Part shown: positions 43,725 through 56,662 of the stretch, piece after piece
Position numbering within the stretch: position 1 is the stretch's first letter
How the letters are laid out: every line of letters starts with the position of its first letter
NCBI GenBank assembly: GCA_019448385.1
Contig: JAGTXO010000014.1
Span: forward strand, 1-64,000
Direction: 5' to 3'
Origin: Diacronema lutheri
Taxonomy: Eukaryota; Haptophyta; Pavlovophyceae; Pavlovales; Pavlovaceae
DNA length: 64,000 nt
Notes under the pieces: model-generated
What the model was told of the DNA's origin: nothing
Database searches by the model: none
Seen by the model: only the letters and a program-made list of their open reading frames with translations
Program-made: the position numbers and the translations under genes

Positions 43725-45645
43725 GTGCATAAGCGAATGCTCGCCCTCATCGCCAAGGGCAAGGTGTCCGATGCACGGCGGCTGCTGGAGAGCCTGGGCG
43801 TCGCCGACATTGCCCGCCCGGAGGTGCTCGCGCAGATGGCGGCCAAACACCCGGTGCGCACTGAGGACGTCGACGACGGCCTCGCCGATCGGGACGACTT
43901 CTCCCGAGTGGCTGTCTCGCCGGAAGACATCGTGGCGGCGTTCCGCAGCCTCGACACGGACAAGGCGGCTGGCGCTTCGACCTGGCGCTACGAATACCTC
44001 ACCGCGCTGGTGCCGACCGTGCCCTTCCCATCGATCATGGCCGCCGATGCTGCGCGCTCGGGCGCTTACTTTGCAACGCGCTTCGCCAATGCTGCATGCG
44101 TGGTTCTCAATTTTGTCTTCTCTCCCGTGCGGCTGCTGGCGCTTGGCAAGTGCACGCCCGGGGTGGACAGGCGCGAGGACGCTCGCCCGGTCGGGATCGG
44201 CTGTGCGTTGCGACGGGCGGTGTCCAAGGCGGTGGTTTCGCGCGCGTCACACAAGGCGCTGGTGGCGGGCTACTTCGCGCCGCAGCAGCTGGGCGTCGCA
44301 GTTCCGTCGGGCGGCGCCAAGCTCGTCCTCTCCCTGCGCGAGGTCCCGAGGGAGCGGCTGCGCGAAGCGTCGCGCTCGACCGGGAGATCTTCGCGGCGCC
44401 GGAGGGTCACGTGGGCCCGATGCAGCGGCGCCTCAACGACTTATCGCCGCTGCAGGCGGTCGTCGCGTCGGCCGGGCTAGCCGCCCTCCTCAAGTCGCAC
44501 ATGGGCGCGGACGCGTGGATGGCGCGCATGCGCGCGCCGACTCGCGGGGCCGCTCAGGCGTCGCTCAAGCGCGTCATGCGCCACCAGCTCGCCGCGTGCG
44601 TGGTGCGTGGGCACGCGCAGCTGCTGCTCGCGCGCGCGCGCATGGTGCGCGCGGGGGCGGCGCCGCGTCGTGCGGCCGACCAGGCGGCGGAAGCGGGCGC
44701 TGACGCGTGCGGTGGACTAAGACGCGCTCGCGGCGGCACCGGGCGTCGCCCACGACCACGTCGCGAAGCTTCGCCACGACCCGGCTCTCAACCTGCTCGC
44801 CTCGCTGGCTCGCGGATACGCCGGGACCTACGCGCGGCGCGAGGACGCGGACATCTTTGGCTCCGTGCTCGCCGGCGTGCCGCCGGCCGGGCGCGCGGCC
44901 CTGCGGCGTCGGCGCGTGCCCACCGTCGATCTCGTCGTCGTGCTCAACGGTGCGGGCTCGGCCCCTCAGCTCGTGCAGACACTGTGCGAGCTCAAGTCGA
45001 TCTCGTACTGCCCCACGCGCTACGGCCAGTCGGACACGCGCCGCTGCCAGGCCGCTGAGCGGCGGGCGGCGGCCGTCGGCGGCGAGCGGCGGCGTGCGTG
45101 CGCTCAACTCGACGAGGAGCTCTTCGGCATGCAGCCGGGCCAGGTGGGCCCGATGCAGGCGCGCCTCAACTCGTTCCCGCCCATCCGCACGCTGGTCATC
45201 GGCTCGTTCGGCGAGTGGTCGGCCGGCCTCGCCGACCTGCTCGCCACCTTCTCGCACATGGGCGCGGACGCGTGGATGGCGCGCATGGGCGCGCCCTCGC
45301 GCGACGTCGCCCGCGTGGCCCTCGAGCGCCACATGCGCCTCCAGCTCGCCGCGTGCGTCGTGCGTGGGCACGCGCAGCTCCTGCTCGCGCGCGCGCAGAT
45401 GGCGCGCGGACAGGCGCCGCCGCACCGCCACGCGGCTCACGGCGTCCAGGCGGATGTGGACGCCTGCGGCGGTGTGGACGGCCTCTGCTTCCGGCGCGGC
45501 GACGGCGGCGGCGGCCGGCGGGGGCCGGCGAGGGGTGGCTAGGCGTGTGTGGGTGTCCGCCCATGACGCGTCCTGCCACGTCCTTGCCGTCCCGGCCGTT
45601 CCCGCTGCCGGCGTGCACAGGGTCGACGCCCTGATTTCGGCCTGA
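43725..45645 (+). mobile_element. Non-LTR reverse-transcriptase fossil, unit 3
   Basis: Long-form copy of the unit 2 fragment; broken, slightly more decayed. Confidence 0.7.
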
Positions 45646-45903
45646 TGTTGCGTGCGCCCTTTCGCTCGCTCCGTTTGTCCAGCCTCGGCCCCGTGCGCGC
45701 CCCTCCTGCTGACCCGCCTGTAAGCGTCGTTAGGACTGGACGGCGTCTACCGCCTGCACGCGGGCGGCGGCGCGTGACCGGCAGCGCGCGGCGGTTAAGG
45801 CCCGTGCTGACGTCCGCGTCGTTCAAGGACTGAGACTGAGTGCTCGGCGTAATGCTCAGTGGGCGCGTAGGCGGTCGCGAATGCACAGCGGAACGATGCC
45901 AAC

Positions 45904-46449
45904 TCAGGCCCGCTTGACGAGCTCACGGAGCTGCGCGTCGACGCGATCCTCGCTCTTTTCCATGCGGATGAGCAGCTGCGTTTTGAAGTCGTTGAGCGCG
46001 TCAAACTTCGAGCTGAGCGTCTCGCTGAGCATATCAATCTTCTGGTCGAGGCCCTTGATCTGCATCTCCATCTTCTGGTCGAGGTGGTTGATCTTCTGGT
46101 CGAGGCCTTTGATCTGCATCTCCATCTTCGTGTCGAGGCCCTTGATCTGCGTCTCCATCTTCTGGTCGAGGCCCTTGATCTGCGTCTCCATCTTCTGGTC
46201 GAGGCCCTTGATCTGCTTCTCGTACGTGCGCAATTCCATGTAGATGTAGGACAGCAGGCCAGTCGCGGCAACGCCCGTTGCGGCAATCGGCATTGGCAGG
46301 TTGGGGAGCCACGACTTCAGCTGGTTGATGGAGTCCTCCGGCTGCGCGGAGGACGAGAGGTTCTTGTTGACGCCACCGCGCCACCGCCACGCCTTCGCCG
46401 AGCCCGGGAGCGGCGACGCGCGCGAGAGCCATGCCAACATCACGAGCAT
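45904..46449 (-). CDS. Membrane coiled-coil protein, unit 4 copy
   Basis: 181 residues, intact frame, five GLD repeats. Confidence 0.6.
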   Translation of the reverse strand: MLVMLAWLSRASPLPGSAKAWRWRGGVNKNLSSSAQPEDSINQLKSWLPNLPMPIAATGVAATGLLSYIYMELRTYEKQIKGLDQKMETQIKGLDQKMETQIKGLDTKMEMQIKGLDQKINHLDQKMEMQIKGLDQKIDMLSETLSSKFDALNDFKTQLLIRMEKSEDRVDAQLRELVKRA

Positions 46450-46482
46450 CGAGGCGGACGCGCGTCGGCGCTTGCCTGAACG

Positions 46483-47364
46483 ATGGCGGCGAGCCGGCCC
46501 GCTTCTTTTGATCAAAGTCGCGTGCGTCAACGCCGCTCTCGGCGCGGCACTTTTCGGCGCCCGCGGTGCTCCAGCGCGCGCCGCTCGGGCCCGTCGGCGC
46601 GCGGCGCCAACGCGCTCGGCTCTGGCGCGCACCGTCAGAGCTCCGCGCCGCTCTCGGCTACGCAGCGAGCGCCGTCGGCGGGCGGCGCGCCGCCGCGCGC
46701 AGTCGACCCGGACGGGCTGCGCGCGGAGGCGGCGCGCGTGCTCAGCCGAGCAACCAAGCGCCTCGACAAGGCGCGTGCGCGCGCCGCCGCGTGCACGCAG
46801 CGCGAGGCCGAGCTGTTTGTCGATCCGGCGCCGTTTGACGCCGACCTGATGGCCCTCCCGAATCGCGCCGAGCTCGCGTCGGCGGAGGCGAGCGAGGCGG
46901 CGCGCGAGGCGGCGCTGCGGCAGCTGGTCGAGATAATCGCCGAGCTCGATACGTCCGCGCATCCGCGCGCGCGCCTCGCGATCGAGCTTCGGCGTGAACG
47001 ACTCTCCGCCCGTACGGCCGCCGCCCGCGCCCAAGCGGCGAAAGGGCCCGCCCGCGAGCAAGGCGCCGCGACTGCCGTACCGCACGTACATGTGCGCGGA
47101 TGGCGCCGAGATCCGCGTCGGGCGCACCGCGCCGGAGAACGACCGGCTCGGCTGCGACGCCGAGCACCGCGACGCGGACAACTGTTGGCTGCACGCGTTC
47201 GGCCGCCCCGGCCGCCCCGGCTCGCACGTCGTGGTGCGCGCGTGCCAGCTCGGCGGCGCCAAGCTGCCGCGCGAGGTGGAGATGAACGTGGCGATGCTCG
47301 CGGCCAAGTACTCGAAGGCCAACCCGGGCGGCGCCGTTGGCGTTGTCAACATCTGCCGCGCGCG
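46483..47364 (+). pseudogene. NFACT-R domain gene, unit 4 copy
   Basis: Same layout as unit 2; KYSKANPGG variant shared with units 3 and 6. Confidence 0.55.
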
Positions 47365-47475
47365 TCCACCTTTGCCGTCATTAGGCTTCAGCATCACCCA
47401 GACAGCGAACGCGCCGGGAGGTCAATGGTGGCCGTCGTCGTCGATCGGCCTATGTACGCGTCTATGTTGTGATGC

Positions 47476-49397
47476 GTGCATAAGCGAATGCTCGCCCTCA
47501 TCGCCAAGGGCAAGGTGTCCGATGCACGGCGGCTGCTGGAGAGCCTGGGCGTCGCCGACATTGCCCGCCCGGAGGTGCTCGCGCAGATGGCGGCCAAGCA
47601 CCCGGTGCGCACTGAGGACGTCGACGACGGCCTCGCCGATCGGGACGACTTCTCCCGAGTGGCTGTCTCGCCGGAAGACATCGTGGCGGCGTTCCGCAGC
47701 CTCGACACGGACAAGGCGGCTGGCGCTTCGACCTGGCGCTACGAATACCTCACCGCGCTGGTGCCGACCGTGCCCTTCCCATCGATCATGGCCGCCGATG
47801 CTGCGCGCTCGGGCGCTTACTTTGCAACGCGCTTCGCCAATGCTGCATGCGTGGTTCTCAATTTTGTCTTCTCTCCCGTGCGGCTGCTGGCGCTTGGCAA
47901 GTGCACGCCCGGGGTGGACAGGCGCGAGGACGCTCGCCCGGTCGGGATCGGCTGTGCGTTGCGACGGGCGGTGTCCAAGGCGGTGGTTTCGCGCGCGTCA
48001 CACAAGGCGCTGGTGGCGGGCTACTTCGCGCCGCAGCAGCTGGGCGTCGCAGTTCCGTCGGGCGGCGCCAAGCTCGTCCTCTCCCTGCGCGAGGTCCCGA
48101 GGGAGCGGCTGCGCGAATGCGTCGCGCTCGACCGGGAGATCTTCGCGGCGCCGGAGCGCCACGTGGGCCCGATGCAGCGGCGCCTCAACGACTTATCGCC
48201 GCTGCAGGCGGTCGTCGCGTCGGCCGGGCTAGCCGCCCTCCTCAAGTCGCACATGGGCGCGGACGCGTGGATGGCGCGCATGCGCGCGCCGACTCGCGGG
48301 GCCGCTCAGGCGTCGCTCAAGCGCGTCATGCGCCACCAGCTCGCCGCGTGCGTGGTGCGTGGGCACGCGCAGCTGCTGCTCGCGCGCGCGCGCATGGTGC
48401 GCGCGGGGGCGGCGCCGCGTCGTGCGGCCGACCAGGCGGCGGAAGCGGGCGCTGACGCGTGCGGTGGACTAAGACGCGCTCGCGGCGGCACCGGGCGTCG
48501 CCCACGACCACGTCGCGAAGCTTCGCCACGACCCGGCTCTCAACCTGCTCGCCTCGCTGGCTCGCGGATACGCCGGGACCTACGCGCGGCGCGAGGACGC
48601 GGACATCTTTGGCTCCGTGCTCGCCGGCGTGCCGCCGGCCGGGCGCGCGGCCCTGCGGCGTCGGCGCGTGCCCACCGTCGATCTCGTCGTCGTGCTCAAC
48701 GGTGCGGGCTCGGCCCCTCAGCTCGTGCAGACACTGTGCGAGCTCAAGTCGATCTCGTACTGCCCCACGCGCTACGGCCAGTCGGACACGCGCCGCTGCC
48801 AGGCCGCTGAGCGGCGGGCGGCGGCCGTCGGCGGCGAACGGCGGCGTGCGTGCGCCCAGCTCGACGAGGAGCTCTTCGGCATGCAGCCGGGCCAGGTGGG
48901 CCCGATGCAGGCGCGCCTCAACTCGTTCCCGCCCATCCGCACGCTGGTCATCGGCTCGTTCGGCGAGTGGTCGGCCGGCCTCGCCGACCTGCTCGCCACC
49001 TTCTCGCACATGGGCGCGGACGCGTGGATGGCGCGCATGGGCGCGCCCTCGCGCGACGTCGCCCGCGCGGCCCTCGAGCGCCACATGCGCCTCCAGCTCG
49101 CCGCGTGCGTCGTGCGTGGGCACGCGCAGCTCCTGCTCGCGCGCGCGCAGGTGGCGCGCGGACAGGCGCCGCCGCACCGCCACGCGGCTCACGGCGTCCA
49201 GGCGGATGTGGACGCCTGCGGCGGTGTGGACGGCCTCTGCTTCCGGCGCGGCGACGGCGGCGGCGGCCGGCGGGGGCCGGCGAGGGGTGGCTAGGCGTGT
49301 GTGGGTGTCCGCCCATGACGCGTCCTGCCACGTCCTTGCCGTCCCGGCCGTTCCCGCTGCCGGCGTGCACAGGGTCGACGCCCTGATTTCGGCCTGA
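47476..49397 (+). mobile_element. Non-LTR reverse-transcriptase fossil, unit 4
   Basis: Long-form copy, nearly identical to units 2 and 6; broken. Confidence 0.7.
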
Positions 49398-49574
49398 TGT
49401 TGCGTGCGCCCTTTCGCTCGCTCCGTTTGTCCAGCCTCGGCCCCGTGCGCGACCCTCCTGCTGACCCGCCTGTAAGCGTCGTTAGGACTGGAAGGCGTCT
49501 ACCGCCTGCACGCGGGCGGCGGCGCGTGACCGGCAGCGCGCGGCGGTTAAGGCCCGTGCTGACGTCCGCGTCGT

Positions 49575-50081
49575 TCAAGGACTGAGACTGAGTGCTGCGG
49601 TCTCGACGCGATCCTCGCTCTTTTCCATGCGGATGAGCAGCTGCGTTTTGAAGTCGTTGAGCGCGTCAAACTTCGAGCTGAGCGTCTCGCTGAGCATATC
49701 AATCTTCTGGTCGAGGCCTTTGATCTGCATCTCCATCTTCTGGTCGAGGCCCTTGATCTGCATCTCCATCTTCTGGTCGAGGTGGTTGATCTTCTGGTCG
49801 AGGCCTTTGATCTGCGTCTCCATCTTCTGGTCGAGGCCCTTGATCTGCTTCTCGTACGTGCGCAATTCCATGTAGATGTAGGACAGCAGGCCAGTCGCGG
49901 CAACGCCCGTTGCGGCAATCGGCATTGGCAGGTTGGGGAGCCACGACTTCAGCTGGTTGATGGAGTCCTCCGGCTGCGCGGAGGACGAGAGGTTCTTGTT
50001 GACGCCGCCGCGCCACCGCCACGCCTTCGCCGAGCCCGGGAGCGGCGACGCGCGCGAGAGCCATGCCAACATCACGAGCAT
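49575..50081 (-). pseudogene. Membrane coiled-coil protein, unit 5 copy
   Basis: 168 residues; four GLD repeats. The C-terminus differs (SEDRVETAALSLSP instead of SEDRVDAQLREL), because sequence is missing around 49600. Confidence 0.55.
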
Positions 50082-50114
50082 CGAGGCGGACGCGCGTCGG
50101 CGCTGGCCTGAACG

Positions 50115-50996
50115 ATGGCGGCGAGCCGGCCCGCTTCTTTTGATCAAAGTCGCGTGCGTCAACGCCGCTCTCGGCGCGGCACTTTTCGGCGCCCGCGGTG
50201 CTCCAGCGCGCGCCGCTCGGGCCCGTCGGCGCGCGGCGCCAACGCGCTCGGCTCTGGCGCGCACCGTCAGAGCTCCGCGCCGCTCTCGGCTCCGCAGCGA
50301 GCGCCGTCGGCGGGCGGCGCGCCGCCGCGCGCAGTCGACCCGGACGGGCTGCGCGCGGAGGCGGCGCGAGTGCTCAGCCGAGCAACCAAGCGCCTCGACA
50401 AGGCGCGTGCGCGCGCCGCCGCGTGCACGCAGCGCGAGGCCGAGCTGTTTGTCGATCCGGCGCCGTTTGACGCCGACCTGATGGCCCTCCCGAATCGCGC
50501 CGAGCTCGCGTCGGCGGAGGCGAGCGAGGCGGCGCGCGAGGCGGCGCTGCGGCAGCTGGTCGAGATAATCGCCGAGCTCGATACGTCCGCGCATCCGCGC
50601 GCCCGCCTCGCGATCGAGCTTCGGCGTGAACGACTCTCCGCCCGTACGGCCGCCGCCCGCGCCCAAGCGGCGAAAGGGCCCGCCCGCGAGCAAGGCGCCG
50701 CGACTGCCGTACCGCACGTACATGTGCGCGGATGGCGCCGAGATCCGCGTCGGGCGCACCGCGCCGAAGAACGACCGGCTCGGCTGCGACGCCGAGCACC
50801 GCGACGCGGACAACTGTTGGCTGCACGCGTCCGGCCGCCCGGGCCGCCCCGGCTCGCACGTCGTGGTGCGCGCGTGCCAGCTCGGCGGCGCCGAGCTGCC
50901 GCGCGAGGTGGAGATGAACGTGGCGATGCTTGCGGCCAAGGATTCGAAGGCCAACACGGGCGGCGCCGTCGGCGTCGTCAACATCTGCCGCGCGCG
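50115..50996 (+). pseudogene. NFACT-R domain gene, unit 5 copy
   Basis: Same layout as unit 2; shares the variant RTAPKNDRLG with unit 7, marking those two as close relatives. Confidence 0.55.
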
Positions 50997-51107
50997 TCCA
51001 CCTTTGCCGTCATTAGGCTTCAGCATCACCCAGACAGCGAACGCGCCGGGAGGTCAATGGTGGCCGTCGTCGTCGATCGGCCTATGTACGCGTCTATGTT
51101 GTGATGC

Positions 51108-52142
51108 GTGCATAAGCGAATGCTCGCCCTCATCGCCAAGGGCAAGGTGTCCGATGCACGGCGGCTGCTGGAGAGCCTGGGCGTCGCCGACATTGCCCGC
51201 CCGGAGGTGCTCGCGCAGATGGCGGCCAAACACCCGGTGCGCACTGAGGACGTCGACGACGGCCTCGCCGATCGGGACGACTTCTCCCGAGTGGCTGTCT
51301 CGCCGGAAGACATCGTGGCGGCGTTCCGCAGCCTCGACACGGACAAGGCGGCTGGCGCTTCGACCTGGCGCTACGAATACCTCACCGCGCTGGTGCCGAC
51401 CGTGCCCTTCCCGTCGATCATGGCGGCCGATGCTGCGCGCTCGGGCGCTTACTTTGCAACGCGCTTCGCCAATGCTGCATGCGTGGTTCTCAATTTTGTC
51501 TTCTCTCCCGTGCGGCTGCTGGCGCTTGGCAAGTGCACGCCCGGGGTGGACAGGCGCGAGGACGCTCGCCCGGTCGGGATCGGCTGTGCGTTGCGACGGG
51601 CGGTGTCCAAGGCGGTGGTTTCGCGCGCGTCACACAAGGCGCTGGCGGCGGGCTACTTCGCGCCGCAGCAGCTGGGCGTCGCAGTTCCGTCGGGCGGCGC
51701 CAAGCTCGTCCTCTCCCTGCGCGAGGTCCCGAGGGAGCGGCTGCGCGAATGCGTCGCGCTCGACCGGGAGATCTTCGCGGCGCCGGAGCGCCACGTGGGC
51801 CCAATGCAGCGGCGCCTCAACGACTTATCGCCGCTGCAGGCGGTCGTCGCGTCGGCCGGGCTAGCCGCCCTCCTCAAGTCGCACATGGGCGCGGACGCGT
51901 GGATGGCGCGCATGCGCGCGCCGATTCGCGGGGCCGCTCAGGCGTCGCTCAAGCGCGTCATGCGCCACCAGCTCGCCGCGTGCGTGGTGCGTGGGCACGC
52001 GCAGCTGCTGCTCGCGCGCGCGCGCATGGTGCGCGCGGGGGCGGCGCCGCATCGTGCGGCCGACCAGGCGGCGCAGGCGGGCGCTGACGCGTGCGGTGGA
52101 CTGGACGGCGTCTACCGCCTGCACGCGGGAGGCGGCGCGTGA
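51108..52142 (+). mobile_element. Non-LTR reverse-transcriptase fossil, unit 5
   Basis: Short-form copy, as in unit 1; broken. Confidence 0.7.
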
Positions 52143-52268
52143 CCGGCAGCGCGCGGCGGTAAAGGCACGTGCTGACGTCCGCGTCGTTCAAGGACTGAGA
52201 CTGAGTGCTCGGCGTAATGCTTAGCGGGCGCGTAGGCGGTCGCGAAAGCACAGCGGAACGATGCCAAC

Positions 52269-52868
52269 TCAGGCCCGCTTGACGAGCTCACGGAGCTGCG
52301 CGTCGACGCGATCCTCGCTCTTTTCCATGCGGATGAGCAGCTGCGTTTTGAAGTCGTTGAGCGCGTCAAACTTCGAGCTGAGCGTCTCGCTGAGCATATC
52401 AATCTTCTGGTCGAGGTGGTTGATCTTCTGGTCGAGGCCCTTGATCTGCGTCTCCATCTTCATGTCGAGGCCTTTGATCTGCGACTCCATCTTCATGTCG
52501 AGGTGGTTGATCTTCTGGTCGAGGCCTTTGATCTGCGTCTCCATCTTCTGGTCGAGGCCCTTGATCTGCGTCTCCATCTTCTGGTCGAGGCCCTTGATCT
52601 GCGTCTCCATCTTCTGGTCGAGGCCCTTGATCTGCTTCTCGTACGTGCGCAATTCCATGTAGATGTAGGACAGCAGGCCAGTCGCGGCAACGCCCGTTGC
52701 GGCAATCGGCATTGGCAGGTTGGGGAGCCACGACTTCAGCTGGTTGATGGAGTCCTCCGGCTGCGCGGAGGACGAGAGGTTCTTGTTGACGCCGCCGCGC
52801 CACCGCCACGCCTTCGCCGAGCCCGGGAGCGGCGACGCGCGCGAGAGCCATGCCAACATCACGAGCAT
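52269..52868 (-). CDS. Membrane coiled-coil protein, unit 6 copy
   Basis: 199 residues, the longest copy; six GLD repeats and two INHLD hinges. Confidence 0.6.
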   Translation of the reverse strand: MLVMLAWLSRASPLPGSAKAWRWRGGVNKNLSSSAQPEDSINQLKSWLPNLPMPIAATGVAATGLLSYIYMELRTYEKQIKGLDQKMETQIKGLDQKMETQIKGLDQKMETQIKGLDQKINHLDMKMESQIKGLDMKMETQIKGLDQKINHLDQKIDMLSETLSSKFDALNDFKTQLLIRMEKSEDRVDAQLRELVKRA

Positions 52869-52901
52869 CGAGGCGGACGCGCGTCGGCGCTGGCCTGAAC
52901 G

Positions 52902-53784
52902 ATGGCGGCGAGCCGGCGCGCTTCTTTTGATCAAAGTCGCGTGCGTCAACGCCGCTCTCGGCGCGGCACTTTTCGGCGCCCGCGGTGCTCCAGCGCGCGC
53001 CGCTCGGGCCCGTCGGCGCGCGGCGCCAACGCGCTCGGCTCTGGCGCGCACCGTCAGAGCTCCGCGCCGCTCTCGGCTCCGCAGCGAGCGCCGTCGGCGG
53101 GCGGCGCGCCGCCGCGCGCAGTCGACCCGGACGGGCTGCGCGCGGAGGCGGCGCGAGTGCTCAGCCGAGCAACCAAGCGCCTCGACAAGGCGCGTGCGCG
53201 CGCCGCCGCGTGCACGCAGCGCGAGGCCGAGCTGTTGGTCGATCCGGCGCCGTTTGACGCCGACCTGATGGCCCTCCCGAATCGAGCCGAGCTTGCGTCG
53301 GCGGAGGCGAGCGAGGCGGCGCGCGAGGCGGCGCTGCGGCAGCTGGTCGAGATAATCGCCGAGCTCGATACGTCCGCGCATCCGCGCGCCCGCCTCGCGA
53401 TCGAGCTTCGGCGTGAACGACTCTCCGCCCGTACGGCCGCCGCCCGCGTCCAAGCGGCGAAAGGGCCCGCCCGCGAGCAAGGCGCCGCGACTGCCGTACC
53501 GCACGTACATGTGCGCGGATGGCGCCGAGATCCGCGTCGGGCGCACCGCGCCGGAGAACGACCGGCTCGGCTGCGATACCGAGCACCGCGACGCGGACAA
53601 CTGTTGGCTCCACGCGTCCGGCCGCCCCGGCCGCCCCGGCTCGCACGTCGTGGTGCGCGCGTGCCAGCTCGGCGGCGCCAAGCTGCCGCGCGAGGTGGAG
53701 ATGAACGTGGCGATGCTCGCGGCCAAGTACTCGAAGGCCAACCCGGGCGGCGCCGTTGGCGTTGTCAACATCTGCCGCGCGCGT
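52902..53784 (+). pseudogene. NFACT-R domain gene, unit 6 copy
   Basis: Same layout as unit 2; shares the LGCDTEHRD variant with unit 3. Confidence 0.55.
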
Positions 53785-53895
53785 CCACCTTTGCCGTCAT
53801 TAGGCTTCAGCATCACGCCAGACAGCGAACGCGCCGGGAGGTCAATGGTGGCCGTCGTCGTCGATCGGCCTATGTACGCGTCTATGTTGTGATGC

Positions 53896-55817
53896 GTGCA
53901 TAAGCGAATGCTCGCCCTCATCGCCAAGGGCAAGGTGTCCGATGCACGGCGGCTGCTGGAGAGCCTGGGCGTCGCCGACATTGCCCGCCCGGAGGTGCTC
54001 GCGCAGATGGCGGCCAAACACCCGGTGCGCACTGAGGACGTCGACGACGGCCTCGCCGATCGGGACGACTTCTCCCGAGTGGCTGTCTCGCCGGAAGACA
54101 TCGTGGCGGCGTTCCGCAGCCTCGACACGGACAAGGCGGCTGGCGCTTCGACCTGGCGCTACGAATACCTCACCGCGCTGGTGCCGACCGTGCCCTTCCC
54201 ATCGATCATGGCCGCCGATGCTGCGCGCTCGGGCGCTTACTTTGCAACGCGCTTCGCCAATGCTGCATGCGTGGTTCTCAATTTTGTCTTCTCTCCCGTG
54301 CGGCTGCTGGCGCTTGGCAAGTGCACGCCCGGGGTGGACAGGCGCGAGGACGCTCGCCCGGTCGGGATCGGCTGTGCGTTGCGACGGGCGGTGTCCAAGG
54401 CGGTGGTTTCGCGCGCGTCACACAAGGCGCTGGTGGCGGGCTACTTCGCGCCGCAGCAGCTGGGCGTCGCAGTTCCGTCGGGCGGCGCCAAGCTCGTCCT
54501 CTCCCTGCGCGAGGTCCCGAGGGAGCGGCTGCGCGAATGCGTCGCGCTCGACCGGGAGATCTTCGCGGCGCCGGAGCGCCACGTGGGCCCGATGCAGCGG
54601 CGCCTCAACGACTTATCGCCGCTGCAGGCGGTCGTCGCGTCGGCCGGGCTAGCCGCCCTCCTCAAGTCGCACATGGGCGCGGACGCGTGGATGGCGCGCA
54701 TGCGCGCGCCGACTCGCGGGGCCGCTCAGGCGTCGCTCAAGCGCGTCATGCGCCACCAGCTCGCCGCGTGCGTGGTGCGTGGGCACGCGCAGCTGCTGCT
54801 CGCGCGCGCGCGCATGGTGCGCGCGGGGGCGGCGCCGCGTCGTGCGGCCGACCAGGCGGCGGAAGCGGGCGCTGACGCGTGCGGTGGACTAAGACGCGCT
54901 CGCGGCGGCACCGGGCGTCGCCCACGACCACGTCGCGAAGCTTCGCCACGACCCGGCTCTCAACCTGCTCGCCTCGCTGGCTCGCGGATACGCCGGGACC
55001 TACGCGCGGCGCGAGGACGCGGACATCTTTGGCTCCGTGCTCGCCGGCGTGCCGCCGGCCGGGCGCGCGGCCCTGCGGCGTCGGCGCGTGCCCACCGTCG
55101 ATCTCGTCGTCGTGCTCAACGGTGCGGGCTCGGCCCCTCAGCTCGTGCAGACACTGTGCGAGCTCAAGTCGATCTCGTACTGCCCCACGCGCTACGGCCA
55201 GTCGGACACGCGCCGCTGCCAGGCCGCTGAGCGGCGGGCGGCGGCCGTCGGCGGCGAACGGCGGCGTGCGTGCGCCCAGCTCGACGAGGAGCTCTTCGGC
55301 ATGCAGCCGGGCCAGGTGGGCCCGATGCAGGCGCGCCTCAACTCGTTCCCGCCCATCCGCACGCTGGTCATCGGCTCGTTCGGCGAGTGGTCGGCCGGCC
55401 TCGCCGACCTGCTCGCCACCTTCTCGCACATGGGCGCGGACGCGTGGATGGCGCGCATGGGCGCGCCCTCGCGCGACGTCGCCCGCGCGGCCCTCGAGCG
55501 CCACATGCGCCTCCAGCTCGCCGCGTGCGTCGTGCGTGGGCACGCGCAGCTCCTGCTCGCGCGCGCGCAGGTGGCGCGCGGACAGGCGCCGCCGCACCGC
55601 CACGCGGCTCACGGCGTCCAGGCGGATGTGGACGCCTGCGGCGGTGTGGACGGCCTCTGCTTCCGGCGCGGCGACGGCGGCGGCGGCCGGCGGGGGCCGG
55701 CGAGGGGTGGCTAGGCGTGTGTGGGTGTCCGCCCATGACGCGTCCTGCCACGTCCTTGCCGTCCCGGCCGTTCCCGCTGCCGGCGTGCACAGGGTCGACG
55801 CCCTGATTTCGGCCTGA
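53896..55817 (+). mobile_element. Non-LTR reverse-transcriptase fossil, unit 6
   Basis: Long-form copy; broken. Confidence 0.7.
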
Positions 55818-56050
55818 TGTTGCGTGCGCCCTTTCGCTCGCTCCGTTTGTCCAGCCTCGGCCCCGTGCGCGACCCTCCTGCTGACCCGCCTGTAAGCGTC
55901 GTTAGGACTGGAAGGCGTCTACCGCCTGCACGCGGGCGGCGGCGCGTGACCGGCAGCGCGCGGCGGTTAAGGCCCGTGCTGACGTCCGCGTCGTTCAAGG
56001 ACTGAGACTGAGTGCTGCGGTCGCGAATGCAGCAGCGGAACGATGCCAAC

Positions 56051-56629
56051 TCAGGCCCGCTTGACGAGCTCACGGAGCTGCGCGTCGACGCGATCCTCGC
56101 TCTTTTCCATGCGGATGAGCAGCTGCGTTTTGAAGTCGTTGAGCGCGTCAAACTTCGAGCTGAGCGTCTCGCTGAGCATATCAATCTTCTGGTCGAGGCC
56201 TTTGATCTGCATCTCCATCTTCTGGTCGAGGCCCTTGATCTGCATCTCCATCTTCTGGTCGAGGTGGTTGATCTTCTGGTCGAGGCCTTTGATCTGCGTC
56301 TCCATCTTCTGGTCGAGGCCCTTGATCTGCGTCTCCATCTTCTGGTCGAGGCCCTTGATCTGCGTCTCCATCTTCTGGTCGAGGCCCTTGATCTGCTTCT
56401 CGTACGTGCGCAATTCCATGTAGATGTAGGACAGCAGGCCAGTCGCGGCAACGCCCGTTGCGGCAATCGGCATTGGCAGGTTGGGGAGCCACGACTTCAG
56501 CTGGTTGATGGAGTCCTCCGGCTGCGCGGAGGACGAGAGGTTCTTGTTGACGCCGCCGCGCCACCGCCACGCCTTCGCCGAGCCCGGGAGCGGCGACGCG
56601 CGCGAGAGCCATGCCAACATCACGAGCAT
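56051..56629 (-). CDS. Membrane coiled-coil protein, unit 7 copy
   Basis: 192 residues, intact frame, six GLD repeats. Confidence 0.6.
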   Translation of the reverse strand: MLVMLAWLSRASPLPGSAKAWRWRGGVNKNLSSSAQPEDSINQLKSWLPNLPMPIAATGVAATGLLSYIYMELRTYEKQIKGLDQKMETQIKGLDQKMETQIKGLDQKMETQIKGLDQKINHLDQKMEMQIKGLDQKMEMQIKGLDQKIDMLSETLSSKFDALNDFKTQLLIRMEKSEDRVDAQLRELVKRA

Positions 56630-56662
56630 CGAGGCGGACGCGCGTCGGCGCTGGCCTGAACG

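Larger units (their letters stand above)
42154..45784 (+). repeat. Array unit 3 (long form)
   Basis: Long form with only three GLD repeats in its coiled-coil gene, the fewest in the array. Confidence 0.9.
45785..49536 (+). repeat. Array unit 4 (long form)
   Basis: Long form; five GLD repeats. Confidence 0.9.
49537..52149 (+). repeat. Array unit 5 (short form)
   Basis: Second unit without the 1,019-bp block. The usual sequence between the unit start and the coiled-coil stop is also shortened. Confidence 0.9.
52150..55956 (+). repeat. Array unit 6 (long form)
   Basis: Long form; six GLD repeats with the INHLD hinge present twice, a sign of internal duplication in the coiled coil. Confidence 0.9.
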
